Source of the DNA: a virus
Direction: 5' to 3' (one strand)
DNA: 47,794 nucleotides
IMG/VR virus record: IMGVR_UViG_3300025769_000204
Span: 1 to 47,794 of that record
In this document: positions 9,501 to 17,174 of the stretch, piece after piece
Layout: each line of letters begins with the position of its first letter
Numbering within the stretch: the first letter of the stretch is position 1
Program-made: the position numbers and the translations under genes
Notes under the pieces: generated by a model
Told to the model about the DNA's origin: nothing
Databases searched by the model: none
What the model saw: only the letters and a program-made list of their open reading frames with translations

Positions 9501-9828
9501 ATCATCAGTATTATGGATAGGAATTGCTATAGTTGGACTATTAGGACTTATAGCAGCATTTGGTCGATTATTTACAAAACACACAAAAAAGAATATTCAG
9601 AAAAAAATTGACAACAACGAAAAAAAGATTGAACGAGTCAAAGGTAAAGAAGATCAATTAAAAACACAGAAGCGACAAGTTAAAAAAGAATTAACTGATT
9701 TAAAAGAAACAGTTAAGAAAACTAAAACCGTAAAACGTAAACCGGCACCAAAAAAAGTTCCTGCAAAAAAGAAAAATACTAGTTCAGCAAAGAAAAATAT
9801 TGTTTCTAAAACAAAAAGAAAAAAATGA
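9478..9828 (+). CDS. Small membrane protein with Lys-rich coiled-coil tail
   Basis: A 116-residue protein with a single hydrophobic segment near residues 11-29 (WIGIAIVGLLGLIAAFG), a heptad-like charged helix (about 40-85) and a very basic, Pro/Ala/Lys-rich C-terminus. The topology, an N-terminal anchor followed by a coiled coil, resembles an i-spanin (Rz) or another inner-membrane phage protein, but the strongly basic tail could instead bind nucleic acid. A GGAG ribosome site precedes the ATG. It overlaps both neighbours (23 nt upstream, a 4-nt ATGA junction downstream). Function is not established. Confidence 0.6.
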   Translation: MKIWNKIKSSVLWIGIAIVGLLGLIAAFGRLFTKHTKKNIQKKIDNNEKKIERVKGKEDQLKTQKRQVKKELTDLKETVKKTKTVKRKPAPKKVPAKKKNTSSAKKNIVSKTKRKK

Positions 9829-10205
9829 AACAAATAATTTTTATATTATTATTTCCAATAACATTATTCGGACAAACCGTAACTGATACGTGTTTTACAG
9901 AACAACAGATACACGACATATCAGAAACATTAGATGAATTATATTATCAAGATTCAGTTAATAATGCATTAATAACACAGCAAGAAGCAGTTATAGAAAA
10001 ACAAGATGAATTACTTCGTTTAGATTCTTTACAAATAGAATACAAACAACAACAGATTAATTTACTTGAAGAAAATATAGATTTATACGTAAAGCAACAA
10101 AAAAGGTTACAACCTAAATGGTATAATCATAAAGCTTTATGGTTTGGTAGTGGTATATTAACTACGATATTAACTGGTAAATTAATAGTAGGGGCAATTC
10201 AATAA
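9825..10205 (+). CDS. Secreted coiled-coil protein with C-terminal membrane segment
   Basis: A 126-residue protein with a clear signal peptide (MKQIIFILLFPITLFG|Q). The cleavage pattern, Gly before Gln, is typical of Bacteroidota exported proteins. A Gln/Glu/Leu-rich coiled coil spans about residues 30-95, and a hydrophobic segment near residues 107-125 ends the chain. Export signal, coiled coil and C-terminal membrane span together recall unimolecular or two-gene spanins, but no lipobox Cys is correctly placed (the Cys is at residue 23, after TDT). Its start overlaps the preceding small membrane gene (ATGA) and its stop overlaps the terminase start, so the pair is tightly coupled. A lysis role is inference. 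Confidence 0.62.
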   Translation: MKQIIFILLFPITLFGQTVTDTCFTEQQIHDISETLDELYYQDSVNNALITQQEAVIEKQDELLRLDSLQIEYKQQQINLLEENIDLYVKQQKRLQPKWYNHKALWFGSGILTTILTGKLIVGAIQ

Positions 10206-11785
10206 TGGCTAATCCTAACATAAAACAAATAATTCAACAGCAATATCAAATGTGTGCTGCTGACCCTGTTTTTTTTATGCGTCAATATTGTTATATACAA
10301 CATCCTAAACGAGGTAAAATTAAATTTAATTTGTTTGACTTTCAAGAAACGTCATTAACACAATTACAAAATAATAGATACAGTGTTATATTGAAATCTA
10401 GGCAATTAGGTATATCAACACTGTCTGCAGGATTTGCTTTATGGAGCATGTTATTTAAAGAAGACTTTAACGTGTTAGTTATTGCAACCACACAAGAAGT
10501 AGCAAAAAACTTAGTAACTAAAGTTCGGGTAATGCATGATAACTTACCAAGTTGGCTCAAGGGGTCAATTGAAGCAGACAATAAATTATCTTTAAAATTT
10601 CGTAATGGCTCACAAATAAAAGCCGTATCATCAGCAACTACCGGTGCACGTTCAGAAGCACTATCTTTACTAATAATTGATGAGGCTGCTTTTATTAGAA
10701 ATATTGAAGAAATATGGATAGCATCACAAGCAACCTTATCTACTGGTGGTGGTGCAATAGTATTATCTACACCAAATGGTATTGGTAACTGGTTTCATAA
10801 AACATGGGTTGATGGTGAAACAAATCCACAAACACAATGGCACAACATAATGCTTCATTGGACAGTTCATCCAGATAGAGATACTGAATGGAGAAATGAA
10901 CAAACACAATTATTGGGTGAACGGGGAGCAGCACAAGAGTGTGATTGTGACTTTGTTAGTTCAGGACATACTGTAGTTGATGGTAAAATATTAGCAGAAT
11001 ATGAATCTAAATGTTCAGAGCCATTAGAAAAACGTGGTTTTGATAACGGTTATTGGGTTTGGGAATATCCTGATTATTCAAAAAATTATATAATTGTAGC
11101 TGATGTTGCTCGTGGTGATAGTGCCGACTGGTCTGCATTTCATGTTATTGACGTCGAAACAGTTACTCAAGTAGCCGAATATAAAGGTAAACTACCTCCT
11201 AAAGATTTTGGAAATATGTTAGTTACCGTAGCTACGGAATGGAACAACGCGTTGCTAGCAATTGAAAATGCTAATATTGGTTGGGCAGCAATTCAACCAG
11301 CATTAGATAGAAACTATGAAAATTTATTTTATACATATAAAGATGACGGATATGTTGATGTTGATATTCAATTACAAAAAGGATACGACATGAAAGATAA
11401 AACTAAAATGGTTCCTGGAGTATCGACAACAAGTAGAACAAGACCACTAATGATATCTGCATTAGAAATGTATATGCGAGAAAATACACCAGTTATACGC
11501 AGTAAACGACTCATACAAGAACTATTTGTCTTTCAGTGGTTAAATGGCAAAGCACAAGCACAAGTAGGTTATAATGATGACTTGGTAATGAGTTTTTGTA
11601 TTGGCCTTTGGCTCAGAGATACATCTTTAAAACTAAGACAGCAAGGTATCGATCTAAATAAAAGAGCATTATCTCAATTTCAAAAAACAGATAGTGTTAT
11701 TTATACTGGAAAAAACAAACCAAGAGACTCCGGATGGGATTGGCACAACGGCCAAAACGATGAAGGTTTAACATGGTTATTGTAA
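10205..11785 (+). CDS. 17: Terminase large subunit (gp17)
   Basis: The DNA-packaging motor: its ATPase drives DNA into the prohead through the portal and its nuclease cuts concatemers. At 526 residues it is slightly shorter than T4 gp17 (610). ATPase motifs are SRQLGIST (65-72, Walker A type) and LLIIDEAAF with D159/E160 (Walker B). The RNase H-like nuclease domain starts near IVADVARG (D300), with a late acidic pair in NDDLVMSF (D458, D459). The start ATG follows the previous gene's stop in a TAATG arrangement with no Shine-Dalgarno sequence. No gp16-like small terminase was recognised beside it. Confidence 0.95.
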   Translation: MANPNIKQIIQQQYQMCAADPVFFMRQYCYIQHPKRGKIKFNLFDFQETSLTQLQNNRYSVILKSRQLGISTLSAGFALWSMLFKEDFNVLVIATTQEVAKNLVTKVRVMHDNLPSWLKGSIEADNKLSLKFRNGSQIKAVSSATTGARSEALSLLIIDEAAFIRNIEEIWIASQATLSTGGGAIVLSTPNGIGNWFHKTWVDGETNPQTQWHNIMLHWTVHPDRDTEWRNEQTQLLGERGAAQECDCDFVSSGHTVVDGKILAEYESKCSEPLEKRGFDNGYWVWEYPDYSKNYIIVADVARGDSADWSAFHVIDVETVTQVAEYKGKLPPKDFGNMLVTVATEWNNALLAIENANIGWAAIQPALDRNYENLFYTYKDDGYVDVDIQLQKGYDMKDKTKMVPGVSTTSRTRPLMISALEMYMRENTPVIRSKRLIQELFVFQWLNGKAQAQVGYNDDLVMSFCIGLWLRDTSLKLRQQGIDLNKRALSQFQKTDSVIYTGKNKPRDSGWDWHNGQNDEGLTWLL

Positions 11786-11811
11786 AAAATTGCTTGGATC
11801 TTTAACATGTT

Positions 11812-11820
11812 ATATTTATA
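11812..11820 (+). promoter_or_regulatory. ATATTTATA late-promoter-like motif
   Basis: An exact ATATTTATA followed by ATAAAAG, 16 nt before the portal gene ATG, in the 51-nt gap between gp17 and gp20. Confidence 0.62.
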
Positions 11821-11836
11821 ATAAAAGAAATACTAT

Positions 11837-13666
11837 ATGGCATCTTTAAGAAAACGTTTACAGAACTTGTTCAGCACCAATGTTATTGTTCGTGCATATG
11901 GCAAAGATAAACTAAAAGTTGTTGATACAAACAAACTTCAATCAGTTGGAAACTTAGCACAAACTAAATTAGCAGACCGATATACTAGGCTACATGGCTC
12001 TAATAAACATAAAGTAGGGGGCATACATGGAGGCTATGACTCTAATTACTATATGCATCAAAATCGTATACAATTGTATACTGATTATGAAATGATGGAC
12101 CGAGACCCGATTATACATTCGGCATTAGATATATACTCAGATGAGTCTACACTTGAAGATCAATTCGGTGATATACTCACTATCAAGACCAATAACACCA
12201 AGATACAAAAAATACTTTATAATTTATATTATGACATCCTTAACATTGATTTTAATATGTGGGCATGGATTCGTAACATAACAAAGTATGGTGATTTCTT
12301 TTTAAAATTAGACATTGCAGATGAAATTGGAATCATCAATGCCAGACCATTTTCTAGTTATGAAATAGAACGTTATGAAGAATATGATGAGGTTACTGGT
12401 GAATATGATATAAAATTCAAACACATTGGCGGCTATGATGAATCATATGAAGTATTTGAAATAGCACACTTTCGTTTGTTATCTGACTCAAACTTTTTAC
12501 CATATGGTCGTTCTATGCTCGAAGGGGCAAGACAAGAATTTCAAAAACTAACAATGCTTGAAGACGCAATGCTCATACACAGAATAATGAGAGCACCAGA
12601 GAAGCGTATATTCAAGATAGACATAGGTAACATACCACCTAACGAAGTTGATACATTCATGGAACAGATTATCAACAAGATGAAAAAAATTCCACACGTT
12701 GATCAACAAACTGGTAATTATAATCTTAAGTTCAATCTAAATAATATGCTTGAAGATTACTTTTTACCTGTTAGGGGCGGACAGTCATCAACACAGATAG
12801 ACACACTACCAGGAATGACATGGACTGGTACTGAAGATATTGAGTATGTGAAAAACAAAATGATGGCAGCTCTTAAGATACCGAAGCCATTTTTAGGTTT
12901 TGATGAGGGGGTTGAAGGTAAAACTACATTAGCGTCAATGGATATTCGATTTGCTAGAACCATTGAACGAATACAAAAAATAGTAATTTCTGAATTATAT
13001 AAAATTGGTATTGTTCATTTAGCAACACAAGGTTATGAAGGTGAAGATCTTATTGGTTTTGACCTATCATTGACACCACCATCGATAATCTACGATCAAC
13101 AGAAAGTTGCATTGATGAATGAAAAAATAAATTTAGCTAACACCATGAAAGACAGCAAATTGGTGTCAGATAAATATATATATGAATTCATATTTAATAT
13201 GTCCGAAGAACAGTGGCTACAAGAACGTGTTAATGTGATTGAAGATCTTAAGCTTAGATTCCGTCAAAATCAAATTGAACAAGAAGGTAACGATCCTACT
13301 ATAACAGGTGTCTCATATGGTACGCCACACGACCTAGCTTCAATGCATATGAGCACTGATGAAGTTGAAGACAAAGATGTAGGGGGTCGACCTAAAGAAG
13401 GAATTAAATACGGACAACATGCAAATGAATTTGGATGGGATCCAACTGGTAAGAAAACTATAGATCAAGCATTTAATCCTGAAAATCAAAAGACTGCTTT
13501 TCAACCTAATCCTAGGAGGCGAAAGGTAACTATGACTCAAGAATCTCAAAATGTTTTAAATTATTATAGAAAACAAAAAGGACAAAAAATTATAACAGAA
13601 ACGTTTAATTCTTCATCTAAAGATAATGATTTAGGAACAATGTTAGATGAAAACAATATTTTATAG
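11837..13666 (+). CDS. 20: Portal protein (gp20)
   Basis: The dodecameric head vertex through which DNA enters and leaves, and which nucleates prohead assembly. It is 609 residues against 524 in T4. The central region (about 70-480) carries portal-type sequence including DRDPIIHSALDIYSDE, FRLLSDSNFLPYGRSMLE and VKNKMMAALKIPKPFLGF, all characteristic of T4-type portals. The extra length is mostly a polar C-terminal tail (after about 500) ending in Asn/Asp-rich sequence. It is transcribed from its own promoter-like motif. Assignment is secure. Confidence 0.95.
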   Translation: MASLRKRLQNLFSTNVIVRAYGKDKLKVVDTNKLQSVGNLAQTKLADRYTRLHGSNKHKVGGIHGGYDSNYYMHQNRIQLYTDYEMMDRDPIIHSALDIYSDESTLEDQFGDILTIKTNNTKIQKILYNLYYDILNIDFNMWAWIRNITKYGDFFLKLDIADEIGIINARPFSSYEIERYEEYDEVTGEYDIKFKHIGGYDESYEVFEIAHFRLLSDSNFLPYGRSMLEGARQEFQKLTMLEDAMLIHRIMRAPEKRIFKIDIGNIPPNEVDTFMEQIINKMKKIPHVDQQTGNYNLKFNLNNMLEDYFLPVRGGQSSTQIDTLPGMTWTGTEDIEYVKNKMMAALKIPKPFLGFDEGVEGKTTLASMDIRFARTIERIQKIVISELYKIGIVHLATQGYEGEDLIGFDLSLTPPSIIYDQQKVALMNEKINLANTMKDSKLVSDKYIYEFIFNMSEEQWLQERVNVIEDLKLRFRQNQIEQEGNDPTITGVSYGTPHDLASMHMSTDEVEDKDVGGRPKEGIKYGQHANEFGWDPTGKKTIDQAFNPENQKTAFQPNPRRRKVTMTQESQNVLNYYRKQKGQKIITETFNSSSKDNDLGTMLDENNIL

Positions 13667-13674
13667 ATTCGTCC

Positions 13675-13683
13675 ATATTTATT
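13675..13683 (+). promoter_or_regulatory. ATATTTATT promoter-like motif
   Basis: An ATATTTATT variant followed by AATAAAG, 25 nt before the ATG at 13709. Confidence 0.55.
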
Positions 13684-13708
13684 AATAAAGAAAACTACTG
13701 GCTGCAGT

Positions 13709-14560
13709 ATGAAAAAATTAAAACATTCAAAATACAAGAATACCGGGATTCTTTTCGAGATGCTTGTAAGAAAGCTAACATCAGAAACAATGTCTTCTGA
13801 CAAAACAGTAACCGTCGATATAATTAAAAAATATTTTGGTAAAAATACTGAATTAGCAAAAGAATTAAACTTATATAATTCAATAATTAAAGAACAACAC
13901 AAATCAGAAGCTCGAGCGTTAGAATATATACGAACTATTAGAGAAGCATATACACGTCTTAATCAAAGTACTTTGAAACGTCAACGATATAATTTAGTAA
14001 AAGAAATATCTGAAAATTTTGTATTTGAACGAGTATCAAAAATACACATAAACAATTACAAAGCATTAGCATCGATATACATGTTGTTTGAATATAAAGA
14101 TTCAGACAATCCAAAAAGATTAATGGAATGTAAAAATGCAGTATTAGAACACACATTGTTAACAGAAAAAGCAATGCTTCCAAAAGATGAGTTGTTAGAA
14201 ACATTTTCTAAACAAGAAAAGGATACAAGATTATTAGCATATAAATTAATGATAGATAAATTTAACAACAAATATTCAGTACTTTCAGAATCACAGAAAC
14301 AGTTGTTAAACAAGTATATTACCAATGTTAATGACACAGAAGCATTACGTGAATATATTAGCAATGTTATTCCTACATTAAAAACACGTTTAGCAGAACA
14401 TTCAAAACATATAACAGATAATGTTACAAGAATAAAAGTTGAACGACTATCAGAAATGCTTTGCAATGTAGAAACAATGAAAAAATTAAAAGAATCACAT
14501 ATAGTGTCTTTAATGCGTTATATGGATTTAATTGATGAATTAAATAGGATACATAAATGA
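13709..14560 (+). CDS. Unknown helical head-cluster protein
   Basis: A 283-residue, almost entirely helical and strongly charged protein (Lys/Glu/Asn-rich), starting MKKLKHSKYKNTGILFEMLV. It occupies the gp20-gp21 interval, where T4 carries the small core proteins gp67 and gp68, but it is about twice their length and I see no convincing match. A prohead core or assembly role is suggested by position only. It ends in a 4-nt ATGA overlap with the next gene. Confidence 0.65.
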   Translation: MKKLKHSKYKNTGILFEMLVRKLTSETMSSDKTVTVDIIKKYFGKNTELAKELNLYNSIIKEQHKSEARALEYIRTIREAYTRLNQSTLKRQRYNLVKEISENFVFERVSKIHINNYKALASIYMLFEYKDSDNPKRLMECKNAVLEHTLLTEKAMLPKDELLETFSKQEKDTRLLAYKLMIDKFNNKYSVLSESQKQLLNKYITNVNDTEALREYISNVIPTLKTRLAEHSKHITDNVTRIKVERLSEMLCNVETMKKLKESHIVSLMRYMDLIDELNRIHK

Positions 14561-15204
14561 AATCATTCTTAAAACAAATAAACGAAAGTTTTCATGCACT
14601 TGACGAAAAAGCAGCAAAACCTGATTATTTAGATTTTGATGGCGATGGTGATAAAAAAGAACCAATGAGAAAAGCGTTAAAAGATAAAGAACAAAATGAA
14701 GCAGTAGATCAAGATAACGATGGTAACAATGATTTTGATGATGTTAAAATTGCAAGAATGATGGCATCGGGTATGTCAAAAGAAGATGCACTTAAAAAAG
14801 TTCAAGAAGAAAAAGAAATAGACGAAGCATCTACTTCTGCAGGCGCAGGTTCATATATGACTCCAAAAGCTTTTGGTAAAGCAGATGATGATACTGTTGA
14901 AGCCATGGGATATAAACGAGTTCAAGAAGCAATGGATCAAAAGTATGAACAACTTATTGAAGGCTATAAGCATTTTGCTCTAGGAGAAAATAATTCTTCA
15001 CCAACACAAACAGTAAATCGAGCTATTAGAGAAGTAGCAAAACAGTTAAAATCAATTGAAGAAACTGTTAAATACACAAGCAGATTAAAAACAGAATCTG
15101 GAATATCACATTCAGGATTTAGTAGCGGAACACATAATGCTTTAAGAAAAATATCAGAGCGATTAATTAAAATATCAGAGAGAGTTAGATCATTAGGAGA
15201 GTAA
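14557..15204 (+). CDS. EF-hand-like head-cluster protein, possible internal or core protein
   Basis: A 215-residue protein with two Asp-rich loops of EF-hand type: DFDGDGDKKEPM at 26-37 and D51-x-D53-x-D55-G-N-N-D59-x-x-D62. Both match the DxDxDG calcium-loop pattern. The N-terminus MKSFLKQINES resembles T4 capsid-targeting sequences that gp21 cleaves after an (L/I)xE motif; here the cut would follow INE. The rest is helical. It overlaps the preceding gene by 4 nt and lies 3 nt before gp21, so the three are probably co-expressed. It could be the functional counterpart of gp67/gp68. Calcium binding and processing are inferred. Confidence 0.65.
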   Translation: MKSFLKQINESFHALDEKAAKPDYLDFDGDGDKKEPMRKALKDKEQNEAVDQDNDGNNDFDDVKIARMMASGMSKEDALKKVQEEKEIDEASTSAGAGSYMTPKAFGKADDDTVEAMGYKRVQEAMDQKYEQLIEGYKHFALGENNSSPTQTVNRAIREVAKQLKSIEETVKYTSRLKTESGISHSGFSSGTHNALRKISERLIKISERVRSLGE

Positions 15205-15207
15205 GAT

Positions 15208-15828
15208 ATGTCAAAGCCATTATTAGTAGAATATATGAAGTTTAATCCAATTGGGTCACTCAATGAGTCAAATGGTGCAAAATATGGAATTCCAGGTGGA
15301 TTTGTAGTTCAAGGCATACTACAACGTAGTGGCGCAAAGAATCAAAATGGACGTGTATATCCTAAAAATATATTAATGCGAGAATGTCAACGATATCAAA
15401 AAGAATATATAGATCAAAACAGAGCTTTAGGTGAATTAGATCATCCAGAGTCAAGTGTTGTCAATTTAAACAATGTGTCTCATAATGTTTTAAAAATATG
15501 GTGGGAAGGCGATGATCTTAAAGGCGTAGTTCAAGTATTAGATACGCCGTCTGGTAAAATATTAAAGTCTTTATTCAAAGAAGGTATAACACTAGGAATA
15601 TCTAGTAGAGGTTTAGGTAGTGTTAAAGAATTAAGAAATGAAGGCGTTGTAGAAGTTCAAGATGATTTTGAATTGATTTGTTGGGACTTTGTTAGCAATC
15701 CATCAACACATGGAGCTTTTATGGGAATGATGAAAGAATCGGTTGAAAAAAATAAAACAAATAAATACGGAAAAGTTAATGATCTAATCACATCAATATT
15801 GTGTGAAGATGGTAAATGTAGGATATAA
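15208..15828 (+). CDS. 21: Prohead maturation protease (gp21)
   Basis: The serine protease that degrades the scaffold and trims head proteins during T4-type capsid maturation. It is 206 residues, close to T4 gp21 (212). The catalytic residues are visible: His79 in GELDHPESS and Ser132/Ser133 in GISSRG, as in the gp21 family. The N-terminal strand GGFVVQGILQRSG and the NQNGRVYPK segment are also typical. A GGAG site precedes the ATG. Likely substrates in this window are gp22, the gp23 N-terminus and the small proteins with (L/I)xE N-terminal motifs. Confidence 0.95.
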   Translation: MSKPLLVEYMKFNPIGSLNESNGAKYGIPGGFVVQGILQRSGAKNQNGRVYPKNILMRECQRYQKEYIDQNRALGELDHPESSVVNLNNVSHNVLKIWWEGDDLKGVVQVLDTPSGKILKSLFKEGITLGISSRGLGSVKELRNEGVVEVQDDFELICWDFVSNPSTHGAFMGMMKESVEKNKTNKYGKVNDLITSILCEDGKCRI

Positions 15829-15829
15829 T

Positions 15830-16240
15830 ATGAAATTTGAAAATAAACGATTGAAAATAATAAGAGATCTTGTTAATGAAGATGCATCTAAACAAACAGT
15901 ATTTAGTGAAGGACCAGCACCATTAACTACAGAACAAAAAAGACAATTTGTAGAAGCATGTAAAACATTTTCGCATATGGGAGAAAGTGTATATGGATCT
16001 GGTAAATTAAAAGAGATTGTAGAACGTATTACTAGTATTGTAGAAATTGGCTCACAACTTGTCACTGAAAAAGAAGATATAGTAGACAGTGTTTCAGCAA
16101 GTCGTCATATGAAAGGTATGGGTGTTGCTCTTAAAGAATTTCAAAAATCTGCAAATGAAGTAATGATTCACGAACGCAGAATGGAAGCTGCATTTGAAGA
16201 TATTGCAGAAGGTATTCAAAAATATTTCGATGTAGGATAA
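15830..16240 (+). CDS. Unknown small helical protein after gp21
   Basis: A 136-residue helical protein of unknown function. The frame extends upstream to 15803, but the ATG at 15830 lies 1 nt after the gp21 stop, avoids overlap and follows AGGATA, so I prefer it. The N-terminus (MKFENKRLKIIRDLVNED) is basic and then reaches an LVNE|D sequence compatible with gp21 processing. Two long amphipathic helices follow, including HERRMEAAFEDIAEGIQKYF at the C-terminal end. It may be a minor core or internal head protein by position. Confidence 0.62.
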   Translation: MKFENKRLKIIRDLVNEDASKQTVFSEGPAPLTTEQKRQFVEACKTFSHMGESVYGSGKLKEIVERITSIVEIGSQLVTEKEDIVDSVSASRHMKGMGVALKEFQKSANEVMIHERRMEAAFEDIAEGIQKYFDVG

Positions 16241-16253
16241 TTTGGACATTTAA

Positions 16254-16270
16254 ATATTTATTTATATAAT
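16254..16270 (+). promoter_or_regulatory. ATATTTATT and overlapping TTTATATAAT motif
   Basis: ATATTTATT (16254-16262) runs directly into TTATATAATATAAAAG, giving two overlapping versions of the promoter-like element 15-25 nt before the next start codons. Confidence 0.55.
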
Positions 16271-16284
16271 ATAAAAGAATGATA

Positions 16285-16746
16285 ATGAGTAAGTTTAAAA
16301 AAATGTATAAAGACTTTTTTAGTTTAAAAGAACAAAAAGTAACATATTCTGATGACGAAGTAGCTAATTTAACAAAAGCTGCAGATGAAGCAGAACGTTT
16401 AAAACAAGCTATTACATCTGAAGAACTTATAGACGAAGCTCAACTAGTAAACAACTTAACAGACTATGCAGGACATGTTATATATCAATTACGTGACCCG
16501 CAAGAAGCTAACGCAGTAGCCAAAGAAATACAACGATGGACTACTAAAAAGGGGTTTACTATTATTGCTCATAAAAAATCCAAATCAGGTCGCACAGGAT
16601 ATTTTTATTTCAGGGTAGGAGAAGATCCAGGATCGGAATCACAAAAGATTCAAGGATATTTTGCACAACTACCCGAGCTTAACAAATTTGCATTTAAAGC
16701 CCCTAGAAGCAAAGCCCCAAGAAGAAGACCAAGTAGAAAATTTTAA
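16285..16746 (+). CDS. Unknown basic-tailed small protein
   Basis: A 153-residue protein of unknown function. Two in-frame ATGs exist (16279 and 16285); I take the second, which gives MSKFKKMYKDFFSLKEQK, although either is possible. The C-terminal third contains a mixed alpha/beta segment (GFTIIAHKKSKSGRTGYFYF) and ends in an Arg/Lys/Pro-rich tail (SKAPRRRPSRKF), which could contact DNA or RNA. The first 20 residues contain LKE|Q, another possible gp21 site. It is transcribed just ahead of the bS21 gene. Confidence 0.6.
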   Translation: MSKFKKMYKDFFSLKEQKVTYSDDEVANLTKAADEAERLKQAITSEELIDEAQLVNNLTDYAGHVIYQLRDPQEANAVAKEIQRWTTKKGFTIIAHKKSKSGRTGYFYFRVGEDPGSESQKIQGYFAQLPELNKFAFKAPRSKAPRRRPSRKF

Positions 16747-16756
16747 AACAAGTTAT

Positions 16757-16996
16757 ATGAGTAAAAAACAAAAACACCACAAAAGTATCGTAGCCGGTAC
16801 ACCATCAGCTATTGCAGTAGTAGACAGAGACATTTCATTTGCATTGAGATCATTTAAAAGAAAAATGAAACAACTAGGAGTATTAGACGCATTAAAAGAA
16901 AATAGAACTTTTACTAAACCTAGTGTAAAACGTAGAGCTCAATTAATTAATGCAAAATATATGCAGAAAATTAGAGATATACATCAATACGATTAA
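16757..16996 (+). CDS. rpsU: Ribosomal protein bS21 (phage-encoded)
   Basis: A 79-residue small-subunit protein. The diagnostic core is DISFALRSFKRKMKQLGVLD followed by RTFTKPSVKRRAQL and KYMQKIRDI. It matches bS21 throughout (x-AL-x-x-FKRK, then an Arg-rich helix), and the TKPSVKRRAQ part resembles Bacteroidota bS21 rather than the enterobacterial YEKPTTERKR form. About 17 extra residues (MSKKQKHHKSIVAGTPS) precede the usual start. The open frame extends back to 16661, but the ATG at 16757 gives a normal-length protein just after the previous stop. Viral bS21 genes are known; in flavobacterial ribosomes bS21 helps bury the 16S anti-SD tail. That this copy remodels host translation is inference. 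A terminator follows directly. Confidence 0.85.
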   Translation: MSKKQKHHKSIVAGTPSAIAVVDRDISFALRSFKRKMKQLGVLDALKENRTFTKPSVKRRAQLINAKYMQKIRDIHQYD

Positions 16997-17017
16997 TAAA
17001 TAAATAATTTTTTTATG

Positions 17018-17046
17018 AGTCCTAGCAGAAATGTTAGGACTTTTTT
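17018..17046 (+). terminator. Intrinsic terminator after bS21
   Basis: A 7-bp stem AGTCCTA/TAGGACT (17018-17024 with 17035-17041), extendable by an inner CA/TG pair, is followed by six T. It ends the bS21 unit and separates it from gp22. Confidence 0.85.
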
Positions 17047-17066
17047 ACTGTTTTTGTACTAGCCTT

Positions 17067-17075
17067 ATATTTATA
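17067..17075 (+). promoter_or_regulatory. ATATTTATA motif for the gp22-gp23 unit
   Basis: An exact ATATTTATA lies 99 nt before the gp22 ATG and directly after a terminator. It is the only copy with a long downstream leader; all others are 4-28 nt from a start codon. Confidence 0.62.
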
Positions 17076-17174
17076 TTGGAAATACGCTATCTCTATATAG
17101 TGTCTATAAAAATAATATTCTATTAAGATTTCAAATAATCTTATTTCCAAAAAACAAATTTAAGGAGAAAACAA
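17076..17174 (+). promoter_or_regulatory. Structured 99-nt gp22 leader with strong Shine-Dalgarno
   Basis: The leader can form an outer 9-bp helix TTGGAAATA/TATTTCCAA (17076-17084 with 17142-17150). Two inner hairpins are CGCTAT/ATAGTG (17085-17090 with 17097-17102, one G-U) and AAGATT/AATCTT (17125-17130 with 17137-17142). A TAAGGAG site (17161-17167) follows, 7 nt before the ATG. If transcription starts about 6 nt after the promoter motif, most of the outer 5' arm would not be transcribed, leaving a 5'-terminal hairpin. mRNA protection or translational control is possible; AT-richness makes chance pairing a real alternative. Confidence 0.4.

Noticed and set aside
9825-9895. Lipoprotein (Rz1 or u-spanin) call for the exported coiled-coil protein
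   Set aside because: The only early Cys follows TDT, which is not a lipobox. The signal peptide instead fits ordinary cleavage at G|Q.
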